64,000 nt of DNA, from positions 4,030,001 to 4,094,000 of the forward strand of contig NZ_LT670819.1 in NCBI RefSeq assembly GCF_900129855.1. Direction: 5' to 3'. Source of the stretch: Streptomyces sp. 3214.6. Lineage in GTDB: Bacteria; Actinomycetota; Actinomycetes; Streptomycetales; Streptomycetaceae. Made by a program: the position numbers and the translations under genes. How positions within the stretch are numbered: position 1 is the stretch's first letter; each line of letters opens with the position of its first letter. Shown piece by piece: positions 13,131-22,188 of this stretch. The notes beneath the pieces are model-generated. The model did no database searches, was not told the origin of the DNA, and worked only from the letters and a program-made list of their open reading frames with translations.

Positions 13131-13856
13131 TCAGACCGCGGCCGGGTCCTCCTCGACGAGGAGGTTGCGGGTGCGGTTCGGGTCGACCTGGACGCCGGGG
13201 CCGATCGTGGTGCTGATCGCGGCCTTCTTGATGTAGCGACCCTTGGCGGCGGACGGCTTCAGACGGAGGATCTCCTCCAGGGCCGCGCCGTAGTTCTCCA
13301 CCAGCTGGGTGTCGTCGAAGGAGGACTTGCCGATGATGAAGTGCAGGTTCGAGTGCTTGTCGACGCGGAACTCGATCTTGCCGCCCTTGATCTCCGTGAC
13401 GGCCTTGGCCACGTCGGGGGTGACAGTGCCGGTCTTCGGGTTCGGCATCAGACCACGGGGACCGAGCACGCGGCCGAGGCGGCCGACCTTGCCCATGAGG
13501 TCCGGGGTGGCGACGACGGCGTCGAAGTCCAGACGGCCCTTCGCGACCTCGTCGATCAGTTCGTCGGAGCCGACGATGTCGGCGCCCGCGGCCTCCGCGG
13601 CCGCAGCACGGTCACCGGTCGCGAAGACCAGGACCCGGGCGGTCTTGCCGGTGCCGTGCGGCAGGTTCACGGTGCCACGGACCATCTGGTCGGCCTTGCG
13701 CGGGTCGACACCCAGGCGGAAGGCGACCTCGACGGTGCCGTCGAACTTGCTCGTGGAGGTCTCCTTGGCGAGACGGACGGCCTCGAGCGGGGCGTACAGC
13801 TTCTCCCGGTCGATCTTGGCGTCCGCAGCGCGGAGAGACTTGCTGCGCTTGCTCAC
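13131..13856 (-). CDS. rplA: Ribosomal protein L1
   Basis: 241 residues from a GTG preceded by AGGAG seven bases away; upstream codons in frame are unrelated. The product begins MSKRSKSLRAADAKI and holds the L1 signature DLMGKVGRLGRVLGPRGLMP and a TGTVTPDV segment. It binds 23S rRNA at the L1 stalk and in many bacteria represses the rplK-rplA mRNA. It is 84 bases downstream of rplK. Confidence 0.97.
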   Translation of the reverse strand: MSKRSKSLRAADAKIDREKLYAPLEAVRLAKETSTSKFDGTVEVAFRLGVDPRKADQMVRGTVNLPHGTGKTARVLVFATGDRAAAAEAAGADIVGSDELIDEVAKGRLDFDAVVATPDLMGKVGRLGRVLGPRGLMPNPKTGTVTPDVAKAVTEIKGGKIEFRVDKHSNLHFIIGKSSFDDTQLVENYGAALEEILRLKPSAAKGRYIKKAAISTTIGPGVQVDPNRTRNLLVEEDPAAV

Positions 13857-13940
13857 TACTGCTCCTGGTGATTCTGAGGAGTCGTGGTACGGGCCGAGCA
13901 GGCCCTTCCACACGTCTGTTTGGTACGGGGGGGGGTGAGG

Positions 13941-14375
13941 TCAGCCCTCGACGGTGATGCCCATGGAACGGGCGGTGCCGGCGATGATCTTCGACGCGGC
14001 GTCCAGGTCGTTGGCGTTCAGGTCGGGCAGCTTGGTCGTGGCGATCTCACGGACCTGCGCCTCGGTGATCTTGGCGACCTTGGTCTTGTGCGGCTCGCCC
14101 GAGCCCTTCTCGACACCGGCGGCCTTGAGGATCATCTTCGCGGCCGGCGGCGTCTTGGTGACGAAGGTGAAGGAACGGTCCTCGTAGACCGTGATCTCCA
14201 CCGGGATCACCCAGCCACGCTGCGACTCGGTCGCGGCGTTGTAGGCCTTGCAGAACTCCATGATGTTGACGCCGTGCTGACCGAGCGCGGGGCCGACCGG
14301 CGGGGCCGGGTTCGCCGCACCGGCGTTGATCTGGAGCTTGATGAGCCCCGTGACCTTCTTCTTCTTGGGAGGCAT
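13941..14375 (-). CDS. rplK: Ribosomal protein L11
   Basis: 144 residues from the ATG giving [16 protein letters not shown]. The proline-rich N-terminal domain with [20 protein letters not shown] is the region that, with 23S rRNA, forms the thiopeptide (thiostrepton) target and GTPase-associated centre. The C-terminal RNA-binding domain ends RSMGITVEG. It is the first gene of the rplK-rplA pair. Confidence 0.97.
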
Positions 14376-14482
14376 TGCTCTCCGGGTCCTTTCATTCGGG
14401 TCCATGCCCGCGCCAGGGAACCAACCGAACGCAGGCATACCGCACAACGATAACGGGTATAGATGCGCGGCCAAAAACCGAG

Positions 14483-14517
14483 CAGGTCAGGCAAGCTGAG
14501 ACAGCCCGCCTGACCTG
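14483..14517 (-). terminator. Hairpin between nusG and rplK
   Basis: A perfect 10-bp stem (CAGGTCAGGC with GCCTGACCTG) starts about 20 bases after the nusG stop. It may be a partial terminator or processing site between secE-nusG and rplKA. Confidence 0.65.
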
Positions 14518-14534
14518 GTCGGAAGCAGTGAGAT

Positions 14535-15392
14535 CTAGTTCTTCTGGATCTGGTCGAAGCTGAGCTCGACCGGGGTCTCGCGACCGAAGATCTCGACGAG
14601 GCCCTTGACCTTCTTCGAGTCGGCGTTGATCTCGTTGATCGTGGCCTGCAGCGTGGCGAACGGGCCGTCCGTGACGGTGACCGAGTCGCCGACCTCGAAG
14701 TCCAGCACCTGGACCTCGACCTTGCGGGCCGGAGCCGGCTTGCCCTCGGCCTCGGCGGCCTCGCGGGCGGCCTTCTCCTCGGCCTCCGGGGCGAGCATCT
14801 TGACGATCTCGTCCAGGGTCAGCGGGTACGGGTCGTAGGCGTTGCCCACGAAGCCGGTGACGCCGGGGGTGTTGCGGACGACGCCCCAGGACTCGTTCGT
14901 CAGGTCCATGCGCACCAGCACATAGCCGGGGAGCTTGTTCTGGCGAATGGTCTTGCGGTCGCCGTTCTTGATCTGGACGACCTCCTCCTGCGGCACCTCG
15001 GCCTGGAAGATGTAGTCCTCGACGTTCAGCGAGACGGCGCGCTGCTCCAGGTTGGTCTTCACGCGGTTCTCGTAACCGGCGTACGTGTGGATCACGTACC
15101 ACTCGCCGGGGAGGGTGCGCAGCTCCTCGCGCAGGGCAACGACGGGGTCGACGGGCTCGGCCGGCTCCGCTTCCTCGGCCTCGTCGGCGACGATGTCCTC
15201 GTCCTCGACGTCCTCGTCGGCTTCCTCGCCCTCGGCTTCCTCGTCCTCGACGTGGAGCGCGGCTTCCTCAGCGGGCTCGCCCGCCTCGGCCTCGGCAGCC
15301 TCGAACTCGTCCAGGTCCTCGTCCGCGCCCTCGACGATGTCGAGCTCGTCGTCCACGGACTCGACGTCCTCGTTCAGGTTCTGGTCAGACAC
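14535..15392 (-). CDS. nusG: Transcription termination/antitermination factor NusG
   Basis: 285 residues from a GTG. The first ~85 residues are an acidic Glu/Asp/Ala-rich extension, usual for Streptomyces NusG. The NGN domain follows (GEWYVIHTYAGYENRVKTNL, then LPGYVLVRMDL and TPGVTGFVG), then an Ala/Glu insertion and a C-terminal KOW domain (FEVGDSVTVTDGPFATLQAT). It couples RNA polymerase to Rho or to the ribosome. It is downstream of secE with a hairpin in the gap. Confidence 0.96.
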   Translation of the reverse strand: MSDQNLNEDVESVDDELDIVEGADEDLDEFEAAEAEAGEPAEEAALHVEDEEAEGEEADEDVEDEDIVADEAEEAEPAEPVDPVVALREELRTLPGEWYVIHTYAGYENRVKTNLEQRAVSLNVEDYIFQAEVPQEEVVQIKNGDRKTIRQNKLPGYVLVRMDLTNESWGVVRNTPGVTGFVGNAYDPYPLTLDEIVKMLAPEAEEKAAREAAEAEGKPAPARKVEVQVLDFEVGDSVTVTDGPFATLQATINEINADSKKVKGLVEIFGRETPVELSFDQIQKN

Positions 15393-15430
15393 GGTGGCTG
15401 CTTCTTCCTGGATACATAGGGGTGGAACAT

Positions 15431-15465
15431 GCGAAAGGGGCGCCGGATACCTCGGCGCCCTTCGC
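15431..15465 (-). terminator. Hairpin between secE and nusG
   Basis: GCGAAAGGGGCGCCG pairs with CGGCGCCCTTCGC (one bulge) in the 80-base gap. It is likely an mRNA processing or attenuation element rather than a full stop, since the genes normally form one operon. Confidence 0.55.
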
Positions 15466-15472
15466 GATTGGA

Positions 15473-15760
15473 TCAGCCGAAGACGTACTTGGCGGCGTGG
15501 CTGAGTCCATAGTCAATCACGGTCACCAGGCCGATCATGATGACGACGAAGACGATCACCACGGTCGTGTACGTCGTCAGCTGGCTCCGCGTGGGCCATA
15601 CGACCTTGCGGAGCTCCGCGACGATCTGCCGATAGAAGATGGCCAGACGCTTCAGCGGGCCCTTCTTGGCGCGCTTGCCGCCCTTGCGGGTCTTCTTCTG
15701 CGCCTCAGGCACCTCGTCCTGGGCATCAGGCGTGTCGATGGAGCCCACGGCGTCCGCCAT
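15473..15760 (-). CDS. secE: Preprotein translocase subunit SecE
   Basis: 95 residues. The cytoplasmic part is Lys-rich (KKTRKGGKRAKKG), followed by the conserved amphipathic helix and hinge (IVAELRKVVWPTRSQLTTYT) and a single membrane span (VVIVFVVIMIGLVTVIDYGL). This is the single-span form of SecE that clamps SecY in the general secretion channel. It is first in the secE-nusG unit, downstream of tRNA-Trp on the same strand. Confidence 0.97.
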   Translation of the reverse strand: MADAVGSIDTPDAQDEVPEAQKKTRKGGKRAKKGPLKRLAIFYRQIVAELRKVVWPTRSQLTTYTTVVIVFVVIMIGLVTVIDYGLSHAAKYVFG

Positions 15761-15876
15761 TCGTCCTCACCTGTTCCCGGGTCGTGGCCGTGCCGCGCCC
15801 GGTCTGAGCCGCACGGCGGTGCATTGCTGCTGTACGTACATGCGCTGCGCACACATCCTGGTGATGGTGTGTGTAG

Positions 15877-15949
15877 CAGGGCCGGAGGGACTTGAACCCC
15901 CAACCGCTGGTTTTGGAGACCAGTGCTCTACCAATTGAGCTACGACCCT
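15877..15949 (-). tRNA. tRNA-Trp (CCA anticodon)
   Basis: A 73-nt cloverleaf with acceptor AGGGTCG/CGGCCCT, the D-arm TAGCTCAATTGGTAGAGCA, anticodon loop CTCCAAA and T-arm GGGGGTTCAAGTCCCTC. The CCA tail is not encoded. It precedes secE, as in many actinomycetes. Confidence 0.97.
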
Positions 15950-16190
15950 TTGTTGTGTTCCCCAACGTACCGCATCCGACCGGGTGCTCGGTGTGCACCT
16001 GTTGTGGCGCGGCTGTTGAAGGCCAACGACGTGTGAGTGTACGTGGTCTTGGGCCCCTCGTCGAACGGAAAGCGTTCTTGATCGGATTCGCTCCGCTGTT
16101 CACCGGGATGTTCACACTGATGGCCCGTCGGCTGACCAGTCCGTGAAACCCGTGTGCCGGGCGGGTTTCCGGTCTGAAACCATGGACCCT

Positions 16191-17417
16191 ATGAGCGCTG
16201 CAACCCCTCCCACCGAGCGCCGGGTCTCCGCCCGAATCGGCGCGATCTCCGAGTCCGCCACTCTCGCCGTGGACGCCAAGGCCAAGGCCCTGAAGGCCGC
16301 CGGGCGGCCGGTGATCGGCTTCGGCGCCGGTGAGCCCGACTTCCCGACTCCGGACTACATCGTCGAGGCCGCGATCGAGGCCTGCAAGAACCCGAAGTAC
16401 CACCGGTACACGCCGGCCGGCGGTCTGCCCGAGCTGAAGGCCGCGATCGCCGCGAAGACGCTGCGCGACTCCGGCTACGAGGTCGACGCGTCCCAGATCC
16501 TGGTGACCAACGGCGGCAAGCAGGCGATCTACGAGGCGTTCGCCGCGATCCTCGACCCGGGCGACGAGGTCATCGTCCCGGCGCCGTACTGGACCACTTA
16601 CCCGGAGTCGATCCGGCTGGCCGGCGGTGTCCCGGTGGAGGTCGTCGCCGACGAGACGACCGGCTACCGGGTCTCCGTCGAGCAGCTGGAGGCGGCGCGC
16701 ACCGAGAACACGAAGGTCGTTCTCTTCGTCTCGCCCTCCAACCCGACCGGCGCGGTCTACAGCGCCGAGGACGCCGAGGCGATCGGCCGCTGGGCCGTGG
16801 AGCACGGCCTGTGGGTGATGACGGACGAGATCTACGAGCACCTCGTCTACGGCGACGCGACGTTCACCTCGCTGCCGGCGATCCTCCCCGAGCTGCGCGA
16901 CAAGTGCATCGTCGTCAACGGTGTCGCCAAGACGTACGCGATGACCGGCTGGCGGGTGGGCTGGATCATCGGCCCGAAGGACGTCGTCAAGGCCGCGACG
17001 AACCTGCAGTCGCACGCCACGTCGAACGTCTCCAACGTGGCGCAGGTCGCCGCGCTGGCCGCCGTCTCCGGTGACCTGGAGGCGGTCGCGAAGATGCGCG
17101 AGGCCTTCGACCGGCGTCGCAAGACCATCGTGCGGATGCTCAACGAGATCGACGGCGTCCTCTGCCCGGAGCCCGAGGGCGCGTTCTACGCCTACCCGTC
17201 GGTGAAGGGGCTGCTCGGCAAGGAGATCCGCGGCAAGCGCCCGCAGGACTCGGTCGAGCTCGCCGCGCTCATCCTGGAGGAGGCCGAGGTCGCGGTGGTG
17301 CCGGGCGAGGCCTTCGGCACGCCGGGCTATCTGCGCCTGTCGTACGCGCTGGGCGACGAGGACCTCGTCGAGGGCGTGAGCCGCATCCAGAAGCTGCTGG
17401 CGGAGGCCAGGGACTGA
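16191..17417 (+). CDS. aspC: Aspartate-type aminotransferase (PLP, class I)
   Basis: 408 residues from ATG; the frame is open upstream but the family N-terminus fits this start. The family I fold is clear: GFGAGEPDFPTPDYI near residue 40, the Asn in SPSNPTGAVY and the PLP lysine in VNGVAKTYAMTGWRVGWI. RLSYALGDEDL carries the C-terminal substrate-carboxylate Arg. It transfers an amino group between aspartate (or a related amino acid) and 2-oxoglutarate. The exact substrate cannot be fixed from sequence. A tetraloop terminator follows. Confidence 0.9.
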   Translation: MSAATPPTERRVSARIGAISESATLAVDAKAKALKAAGRPVIGFGAGEPDFPTPDYIVEAAIEACKNPKYHRYTPAGGLPELKAAIAAKTLRDSGYEVDASQILVTNGGKQAIYEAFAAILDPGDEVIVPAPYWTTYPESIRLAGGVPVEVVADETTGYRVSVEQLEAARTENTKVVLFVSPSNPTGAVYSAEDAEAIGRWAVEHGLWVMTDEIYEHLVYGDATFTSLPAILPELRDKCIVVNGVAKTYAMTGWRVGWIIGPKDVVKAATNLQSHATSNVSNVAQVAALAAVSGDLEAVAKMREAFDRRRKTIVRMLNEIDGVLCPEPEGAFYAYPSVKGLLGKEIRGKRPQDSVELAALILEEAEVAVVPGEAFGTPGYLRLSYALGDEDLVEGVSRIQKLLAEARD

Positions 17418-17460
17418 CCAGTCCCACAGCCAGGGGCCGACTACTCACGTGAGCAGTCCG

Positions 17461-17488
17461 CGGGCCGTCTCCTTCGGGAGGCGGCCCG
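17461..17488 (+). terminator. Terminator after the aminotransferase gene
   Basis: GGGCCGTCTCC, a TTCG loop and GGAGGCGGCCC form a very stable hairpin 44 bases after the stop codon. Confidence 0.85.
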
Positions 17489-17562
17489 TTGCTGTGTGCG
17501 AGCAAGGCCACGTTCGGGGAATCGGCTACCCGGACGACGCCCGCGTACGGCAGGATCACCCA

Positions 17563-18594
17563 ATGGAGCGTGTACGTGATGTCTCTGAGCTGCCGAAGGC
17601 CCATCTGCACCTGCACTTCACCGGTTCGATGCGGCCGGCCACCGTGCTGGAACTGGCCGACAAGTACGGCGTGCGCCTGCCCGAGGCGCTGACCGAGGCG
17701 CTGACGAGCGGGGAGCCCCCGAAGCTGCGGGCCACCGACGAGCGGGGCTGGTTCCGCTTCCAGCGCCTGTACGACGCGGCGCGTTCGTGCCTCAGGGAGC
17801 CGGAGGACATCCAGCGGCTGGTGCGGGAGGCCGCGGAGGAGGACCTGAAGGACGGCTCGGGCTGGCTGGAGATCCAGGTGGACCCGACGTCGTACGCGCC
17901 CCGGCTGGGTGGGCTGATCCCGGCGCTGGAGATCATCCTGGACGCGGTGGAGTCGGCCTCGCGCGACACCGGGCTCGGTATGCGGGTGCTGGTGGCGGCG
18001 AACCGTATGAAGCATCCGCTGGACGCCCGCACCCTGGCCCGGCTGGCCGTGCGGTACGCGGACCGGGGGGTGGTCGGGTTCGGGCTGTCGAACGACGAAC
18101 GCCGGGGCATGGCCCGGGACTTCGACCGGGCGTTCGCCATCGCACGGGAGGGCGGTCTGCTGTCCGCGCCGCACGGCGGCGAGTTGACGGGGCCTGCGTC
18201 CGTACGCGACTGCCTGGACGATCTGCACGCGAACCGGCTGGGGCACGGGGTGCGGGCGGCCGAGGATCCGCGGCTGCTGAAGAGGCTCGCCGACCGGGGC
18301 GTGACCTGCGAGGTGTGCCCGGCGTCGAACGTAGCGCTGGGCGTCTACGAGAAGCCGGCGGACGTTCCGCTGCGGACCCTGTTCGACGCGGGCGTCCCCA
18401 TGGCCCTGGGCGCCGACGACCCGCTGCTGTTCGGCTCACGGCTGGCGGCCCAGTACGACTTCGCCCGCCACCACCACGCCTTCACGGACGAGGAGTTGGC
18501 GGAACTGGCCCGGCAGTCGGTGCGGGGATCGGCGGCGCCGCAGGACGTGCAGGCGAAGCTGCTGTCGGGCGTGGAGGACTGGCTGGCGTCCTGA
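17563..18594 (+). CDS. Adenosine deaminase
   Basis: 343 residues from the ATG; the upstream open frame overlaps the terminator. Metal and catalytic motifs of the adenosine/AMP deaminase family appear in order: HLHLHFTGS (HxH zinc ligands), SAPHGGEL (His and catalytic Glu), NRLGHG (His) and the zinc-ligand Asp in LGADDP. It deaminates adenosine or deoxyadenosine to inosine in purine salvage. The gene stands alone on the plus strand and ends four bases before the stop codon of the convergent TetR gene. Confidence 0.9.
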   Translation: MERVRDVSELPKAHLHLHFTGSMRPATVLELADKYGVRLPEALTEALTSGEPPKLRATDERGWFRFQRLYDAARSCLREPEDIQRLVREAAEEDLKDGSGWLEIQVDPTSYAPRLGGLIPALEIILDAVESASRDTGLGMRVLVAANRMKHPLDARTLARLAVRYADRGVVGFGLSNDERRGMARDFDRAFAIAREGGLLSAPHGGELTGPASVRDCLDDLHANRLGHGVRAAEDPRLLKRLADRGVTCEVCPASNVALGVYEKPADVPLRTLFDAGVPMALGADDPLLFGSRLAAQYDFARHHHAFTDEELAELARQSVRGSAAPQDVQAKLLSGVEDWLAS

Positions 18595-18598
18595 GCCC

Positions 18599-19186
18599 TC
18601 AGCCGGCGATGCCGGCCAGCAGGGTACGGGCCAGGCGTACGGCGAAGTCGGCCGCCTCCGGCCGCTCCCCCAGCGCGTCGTAGGCGAACGCCCGCTGGGC
18701 GCAGGCTCCCATCAGCAGCGAGGCCGCGGCAAACACGTCCGCCTCCCGCCGGACCCGGCCCACGCCCTGCTCGGCCCGCAGATACGCCGCGAGCTGCTCG
18801 ATCGGCACGTGGGGGCCCGCGCCCAGCTCCCGCATGGCCTCGTCGTGCCGCCGCTTGAGCTGGGTCTCGGCGTACAGGGAGGCCGCGATCGGGAAGCTCT
18901 GCTCGTAGAAGAGCGCCGCTTGGCGGGCGATCTCGGTGAGGTTCCCCTCCAGTGTGCCGCGGCCGGGCTCCGCGGCCAGGCTGCTCAGCATCGGGGTCAG
19001 CCGGGGCAGCCGCTCCGCGAGGACGCGGATGAACAGCTCCTCCTTGCTCGCGAAGTACTTGTAGAGCGCCGCCTCGGAGCAGCCGGCCGCCTTCGCGATC
19101 TCCTTGGTGGTGGCACGGGCCAGTCCGACGGTGAGCATCAGCTCGTGCGCGGCGTCGAGGATGCGGACGCGGGCCGGTCGATCCAT
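18599..19186 (-). CDS. TetR family repressor
   Basis: 195 residues from the ATG giving MDRPARVRILDAAHELML. The helix-turn-helix is TTKEIAKAAGCSEAALYKYF at about residues 30-50, followed by an all-helical ligand domain with no recognisable ligand. It is divergent from an NAD(P)-binding oxidoreductase, with two matching palindromes in the gap, so the pair is likely self-contained: the regulator represses itself and the oxidoreductase until an effector binds. Confidence 0.88.
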   Translation of the reverse strand: MDRPARVRILDAAHELMLTVGLARATTKEIAKAAGCSEAALYKYFASKEELFIRVLAERLPRLTPMLSSLAAEPGRGTLEGNLTEIARQAALFYEQSFPIAASLYAETQLKRRHDEAMRELGAGPHVPIEQLAAYLRAEQGVGRVRREADVFAAASLLMGACAQRAFAYDALGERPEAADFAVRLARTLLAGIAG

Positions 19187-19206
19187 GCGGGTTCCCCTCT
19201 TGACGG

Positions 19207-19260
19207 GTGGGTGAACGCTTACCCACTCTAGAGGAAGCAGGGGTGAGTGAATGCTCACCC
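19207..19260. promoter_or_regulatory. Twin operators of the TetR/oxidoreductase pair
   Basis: Two palindromes of the same design (6-bp arms, 8-bp spacer): GTGGGT...ACCCAC at 19207-19226 and GGGTGA...TCACCC at 19241-19260. The cores TGAACGCTTA and TGAATGCTCA resemble known TetR boxes. They sit between the two start codons, where they can block both promoters. Confidence 0.7.
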
Positions 19261-19284
19261 ACCTAGGGGGAGTGGGAGCACGCC

Positions 19285-19917
19285 ATGAAGTTCACCGTTT
19301 TCGGCGCCACCGGAGGCATCGGCAGGGAGCTGGTCCGTCAGGCCCTGGGCGCGGGCCACGAGGTCACGGCCGTCGTACGGGATCCCGCCCGGCTCGCCAT
19401 CACCGGCGGACGCCTGGAGGTGGTCCGCGCGGACCTCACCGACCCGGAGGCGCTGCGCCCCGCCGTGACCGGCCGGGACGCGGTCCTGTCCGGGCTCGGG
19501 GCGCGCCGCCGCAAGGACGCCGGCGTCGCCGCCCGGCTGACGCGTACGGTCCTGTCGGCCCTGGAGGCGGAGGACGTGCGCCGGCTGCTCGTGGTGAGCG
19601 CCGGTCCGGTCGGCCCCGAGCCGGAGGGGGACGGCGCTCTGGACCGCACGGTGCGCGGCATCGTCTCGGCGGCCCTGAAGGACGTGTACGCCGACCTGCG
19701 GGAGATGGAGGCGGAACTGGCGCGCAGCGCCACCGACTGGACGGTGGTACGACCGCCCCGGCTGCAGGACAAGCCGGTGACCGGGGCATACCGGACCGTC
19801 GTGGGCGGCTTCCCGCGCAAGGGCCGGTTCATCGGGCGGGCCGACGTGGCGCACGCGATGCTGGCGATGGTGAAGGACGCGGGCACGGTGAAGCAGGGAG
19901 TGGGGGTGGCCTACTAG
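19285..19917 (+). CDS. NAD(P)-binding oxidoreductase (atypical SDR, NmrA/YwnB-like)
   Basis: 210 residues. The N-terminal Rossmann motif is VFGATGGIGRELV, followed by strands ending AVVRD and VRADLTD; LLVVSAGPVG and DWTVVRPPRL are typical of the atypical short-chain dehydrogenases that sense or reduce with NAD(P)H. The usual YxxxK pair is not obvious, so catalysis is uncertain. It is probably controlled by the divergent TetR protein. Confidence 0.8.
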   Translation: MKFTVFGATGGIGRELVRQALGAGHEVTAVVRDPARLAITGGRLEVVRADLTDPEALRPAVTGRDAVLSGLGARRRKDAGVAARLTRTVLSALEAEDVRRLLVVSAGPVGPEPEGDGALDRTVRGIVSAALKDVYADLREMEAELARSATDWTVVRPPRLQDKPVTGAYRTVVGGFPRKGRFIGRADVAHAMLAMVKDAGTVKQGVGVAY

Positions 19918-19944
19918 GGCGCCGGCGGCCCGCTCGATGGGCGC

Positions 19945-21000
19945 CTACAGGCTGACGCCCACCATCACCGGCTCGTTGACCAGGGTGATCCCGAATGCCT
20001 CGCGCACGCCGGTCACGACCTCGCGGGCCAGCGCCAGCAGGTCCTCCGTGGTGGCCGTGCCGCGGTTGGTGAGGGCGAGGGTGTGCTTGGTGGAGATGCG
20101 GGCGGGCCCGCTGCCGTACCCCTTGGTGAAGCCCGCCTTGTCGATCAGCCAGGCAGCGGAGGTCTTGGTGTGGCCCTCGCCGGCCGGATAGGCGGGCGGC
20201 TCCACGCCGTCGCCCAGCCGTTCGCGCACGCGCGCGTGGAACACGGCGAAGTCGGCGTCGGTGACGATCGGGTTGGTGAAGAACGAACCGGCCGACCAGG
20301 TGTCGTGGTCCTCGGCATCGAGGACCATGCCCTTCCCGGCGCGCAGCTTCAGCACGGTCTCGCGGGCCTGCGCGAGCGGCACCCGGTCCCCCGGCTCGAC
20401 GCCCAGCGCGCGTGCCGTCTCGGCGTACTTCAGGGGCGCCGACAACCCGTCCGCGTCGGCCAGTTCGAAGCGGACACGCAGGACGACATACCGCTCGGGG
20501 TCGGCCTTGAAGCGGCTGTGACGGTAGGAGAAGGCGCACTCCTCGTTGGTGAGCGCGACCGTCTCGCCCGCCCGGCGGTCGTAGGCGATGACCTCGGTGA
20601 TCGTCGAGGAGACCTCCTGGCCGTACGCCCCGACGTTCTGGATCGGTGTGGCGCCCGCCGAGCCGGGGATGCCGGCCAGGCATTCGACGCCGGCGAGCCC
20701 GGCTTCCACGGTGCGGGCGACGGCGTCGGTCCAGACCTCGCCGGCGGCCAGTTCCAGCCGGGTCCCGAGGAGTTCGAAGCCTCGGGTGGCGATGCGCAGG
20801 GCGGTGCCCTCGAAGCCCTTGTCGCCGATGACGAGGTTGGAGCCGCCGCCGACGACGAGCAACGGTGTGCCGTCGGCGTCGGCCTCGCGCACGGCGGCGA
20901 TCACCTCGGCGTCGGTCGTCGCGGTCACCAGCCTGGTGGCGGGACCGCCCAACCGGAAGGTGGTCAGCGGGGCGAGCGGGGCGTCCTGGAGTTCCTGCAC
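19945..21000 (-). CDS. murB: UDP-N-acetylenolpyruvoylglucosamine reductase
   Basis: 351 residues from a GTG; upstream codons in frame are unrelated. The FAD domain shows LLVVGGGSNLVIGDKGF and GIPGSAGATPIQNVGAYGQE. The catalytic residues are present: Arg in SYRHSRFK, Ser in SAGSFFTNP and Glu in VNEPVMVG near the C-terminus. It reduces the enolpyruvyl group of UDP-GlcNAc in cytoplasmic peptidoglycan synthesis. No other mur gene is nearby, as is usual for murB in this genus. Confidence 0.95.
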   Translation of the reverse strand: MQELQDAPLAPLTTFRLGGPATRLVTATTDAEVIAAVREADADGTPLLVVGGGSNLVIGDKGFEGTALRIATRGFELLGTRLELAAGEVWTDAVARTVEAGLAGVECLAGIPGSAGATPIQNVGAYGQEVSSTITEVIAYDRRAGETVALTNEECAFSYRHSRFKADPERYVVLRVRFELADADGLSAPLKYAETARALGVEPGDRVPLAQARETVLKLRAGKGMVLDAEDHDTWSAGSFFTNPIVTDADFAVFHARVRERLGDGVEPPAYPAGEGHTKTSAAWLIDKAGFTKGYGSGPARISTKHTLALTNRGTATTEDLLALAREVVTGVREAFGITLVNEPVMVGVSL

Positions 21001-21263
21001 GCGCCCAAGCCTACGAGACACCCCCGACAGCCCCGCCCGCCGTCCCGCCCGCACCGCCGTCGACCCTGCTCCCGCGGACGGACGCTGGACATCACGCGGT
21101 GGGGCCACGCCGACGCGGCTGAGGGGAGGGCCCTGCGCCAAGGGCCGACGGAACGCCGTCCCGGCCTCGCCCGTTGGGGCAGGTAGGGGGCCGCAAACAA
21201 GTAAGGAGCGCCCCGCAATGGAGAACGCCCCTTACTCGCGTACCTGCGCGCAGCCGCCCGACG

Positions 21264-21692
21264 TCAGCCCAGCCGCACGACCGCCCGGGACATCCCGAGC
21301 ACCTTCTGTCCGCCGCTGGTCACGGTCAGGTCGACCCGCACGGTGTTGTCGTCGAGCTTGGCGCCGACCTTGCCGGTGACCTCGATCACCGCGCCCTGGT
21401 CGTCGTTCGGAACCACGACCGGCCTGGTGAAGCGGACGCCGTAGTCGACGAGCGCGCCCGGGTCGCCGGTCCAGTCGGTGACGACGCGGATCGCCTCGGC
21501 CATGGTGAACATGCCGTGCGCGATGACGTCCGGCAGGCCCACCTCCTTGGCGAACCTCTCGTTCCAGTGGATGGGGTTGAAGTCCCCCGAGGCGCCCGCG
21601 TACTGCACGAGCGTGGCGCGGTTCACAGGGAAGGACTGGGCCGGCAGCTCGGTGCCGACCTCGACGTCGTCGTAAGCGATCTTCGCCGTCAT
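21264..21692 (-). CDS. MaoC-like (R)-specific dehydratase, HadB-like
   Basis: 142 residues from the ATG giving MTAKIAYDDVEVG. The hot-dog fold carries the hydratase 2 catalytic pair in GDFNPIHWNERFA (Asp and His). With the upstream UPF0336 protein it resembles the HadA/HadB heterodimer that dehydrates 3-hydroxyacyl-ACP in mycobacterial fatty acid synthase II; a similar role in Streptomyces is inference. It starts seven bases after the HadA-like stop, so the two are co-transcribed. Confidence 0.85.
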   Translation of the reverse strand: MTAKIAYDDVEVGTELPAQSFPVNRATLVQYAGASGDFNPIHWNERFAKEVGLPDVIAHGMFTMAEAIRVVTDWTGDPGALVDYGVRFTRPVVVPNDDQGAVIEVTGKVGAKLDDNTVRVDLTVTSGGQKVLGMSRAVVRLG

Positions 21693-21699
21693 CGGTTCC

Positions 21700-22188
21700 T
21701 CACGCCTCCCCGTCTGCTTCTGCGGGCGTCGACGCCTGCTCAGGCTCCGCCGCGCGGGCGACCAGTTTGGTCCAGGCGGTGACGACGAGCTCGCCGGACT
21801 CGTCGTGGACCTCGCCACGGATGTCCAGGATGTCGTTGCCGGCCATGGACTTGACGGCCTCGATGGTCGAAGTGACCGTGAGCCGGTCACCGGCGCGCAC
21901 CGGACGCTTGTAGGCGAACTTCTGGTCGCCGTGTACCACGCGGTTGTAGTCGAGGCCCAGCTGAGGGTCCCGGACGACCTGTCCCGCCGCCTTGAAGGTG
22001 ATCGAGAACACGAAGGTCGGCGGCGCGATCACATCGGCGTATCCGAGCGCCTTCGCGGCGTCCGGGTCGGTGTACGCCGGGTTGGCGTCGCCCACGGCCT
22101 CGGCGAACTCGCGGATCTTCTCCCGGCCGACCTCATAGGGATCGGTGGGCGGGTAGGTCCGCCCGACGAAGGACTGGTCGAGCGCCAT
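21700..22188 (-). CDS. UPF0336/HadA-like MaoC N-terminal dehydratase partner
   Basis: 162 residues from the ATG giving MALDQSFVGRTYPP. A single hot-dog domain (IREFAEAVGDANPAYTD) in which the catalytic His position of the MaoC motif is Tyr, as in HadA-type non-catalytic partners. APPTFVFSITF is a family signature. It likely forms a heterodimer with the downstream catalytic subunit. It ends with a short acidic/Ala-rich tail. Confidence 0.85.
   Translation of the reverse strand: MALDQSFVGRTYPPTDPYEVGREKIREFAEAVGDANPAYTDPDAAKALGYADVIAPPTFVFSITFKAAGQVVRDPQLGLDYNRVVHGDQKFAYKRPVRAGDRLTVTSTIEAVKSMAGNDILDIRGEVHDESGELVVTAWTKLVARAAEPEQASTPAEADGEA

Noticed and set aside
15726..17015. Long minus-strand open frame across tRNA-Trp and the aminotransferase gene
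   Set aside because: It runs through a tRNA and antisense to a clear class I aminotransferase; the composition is that of a shadow frame.
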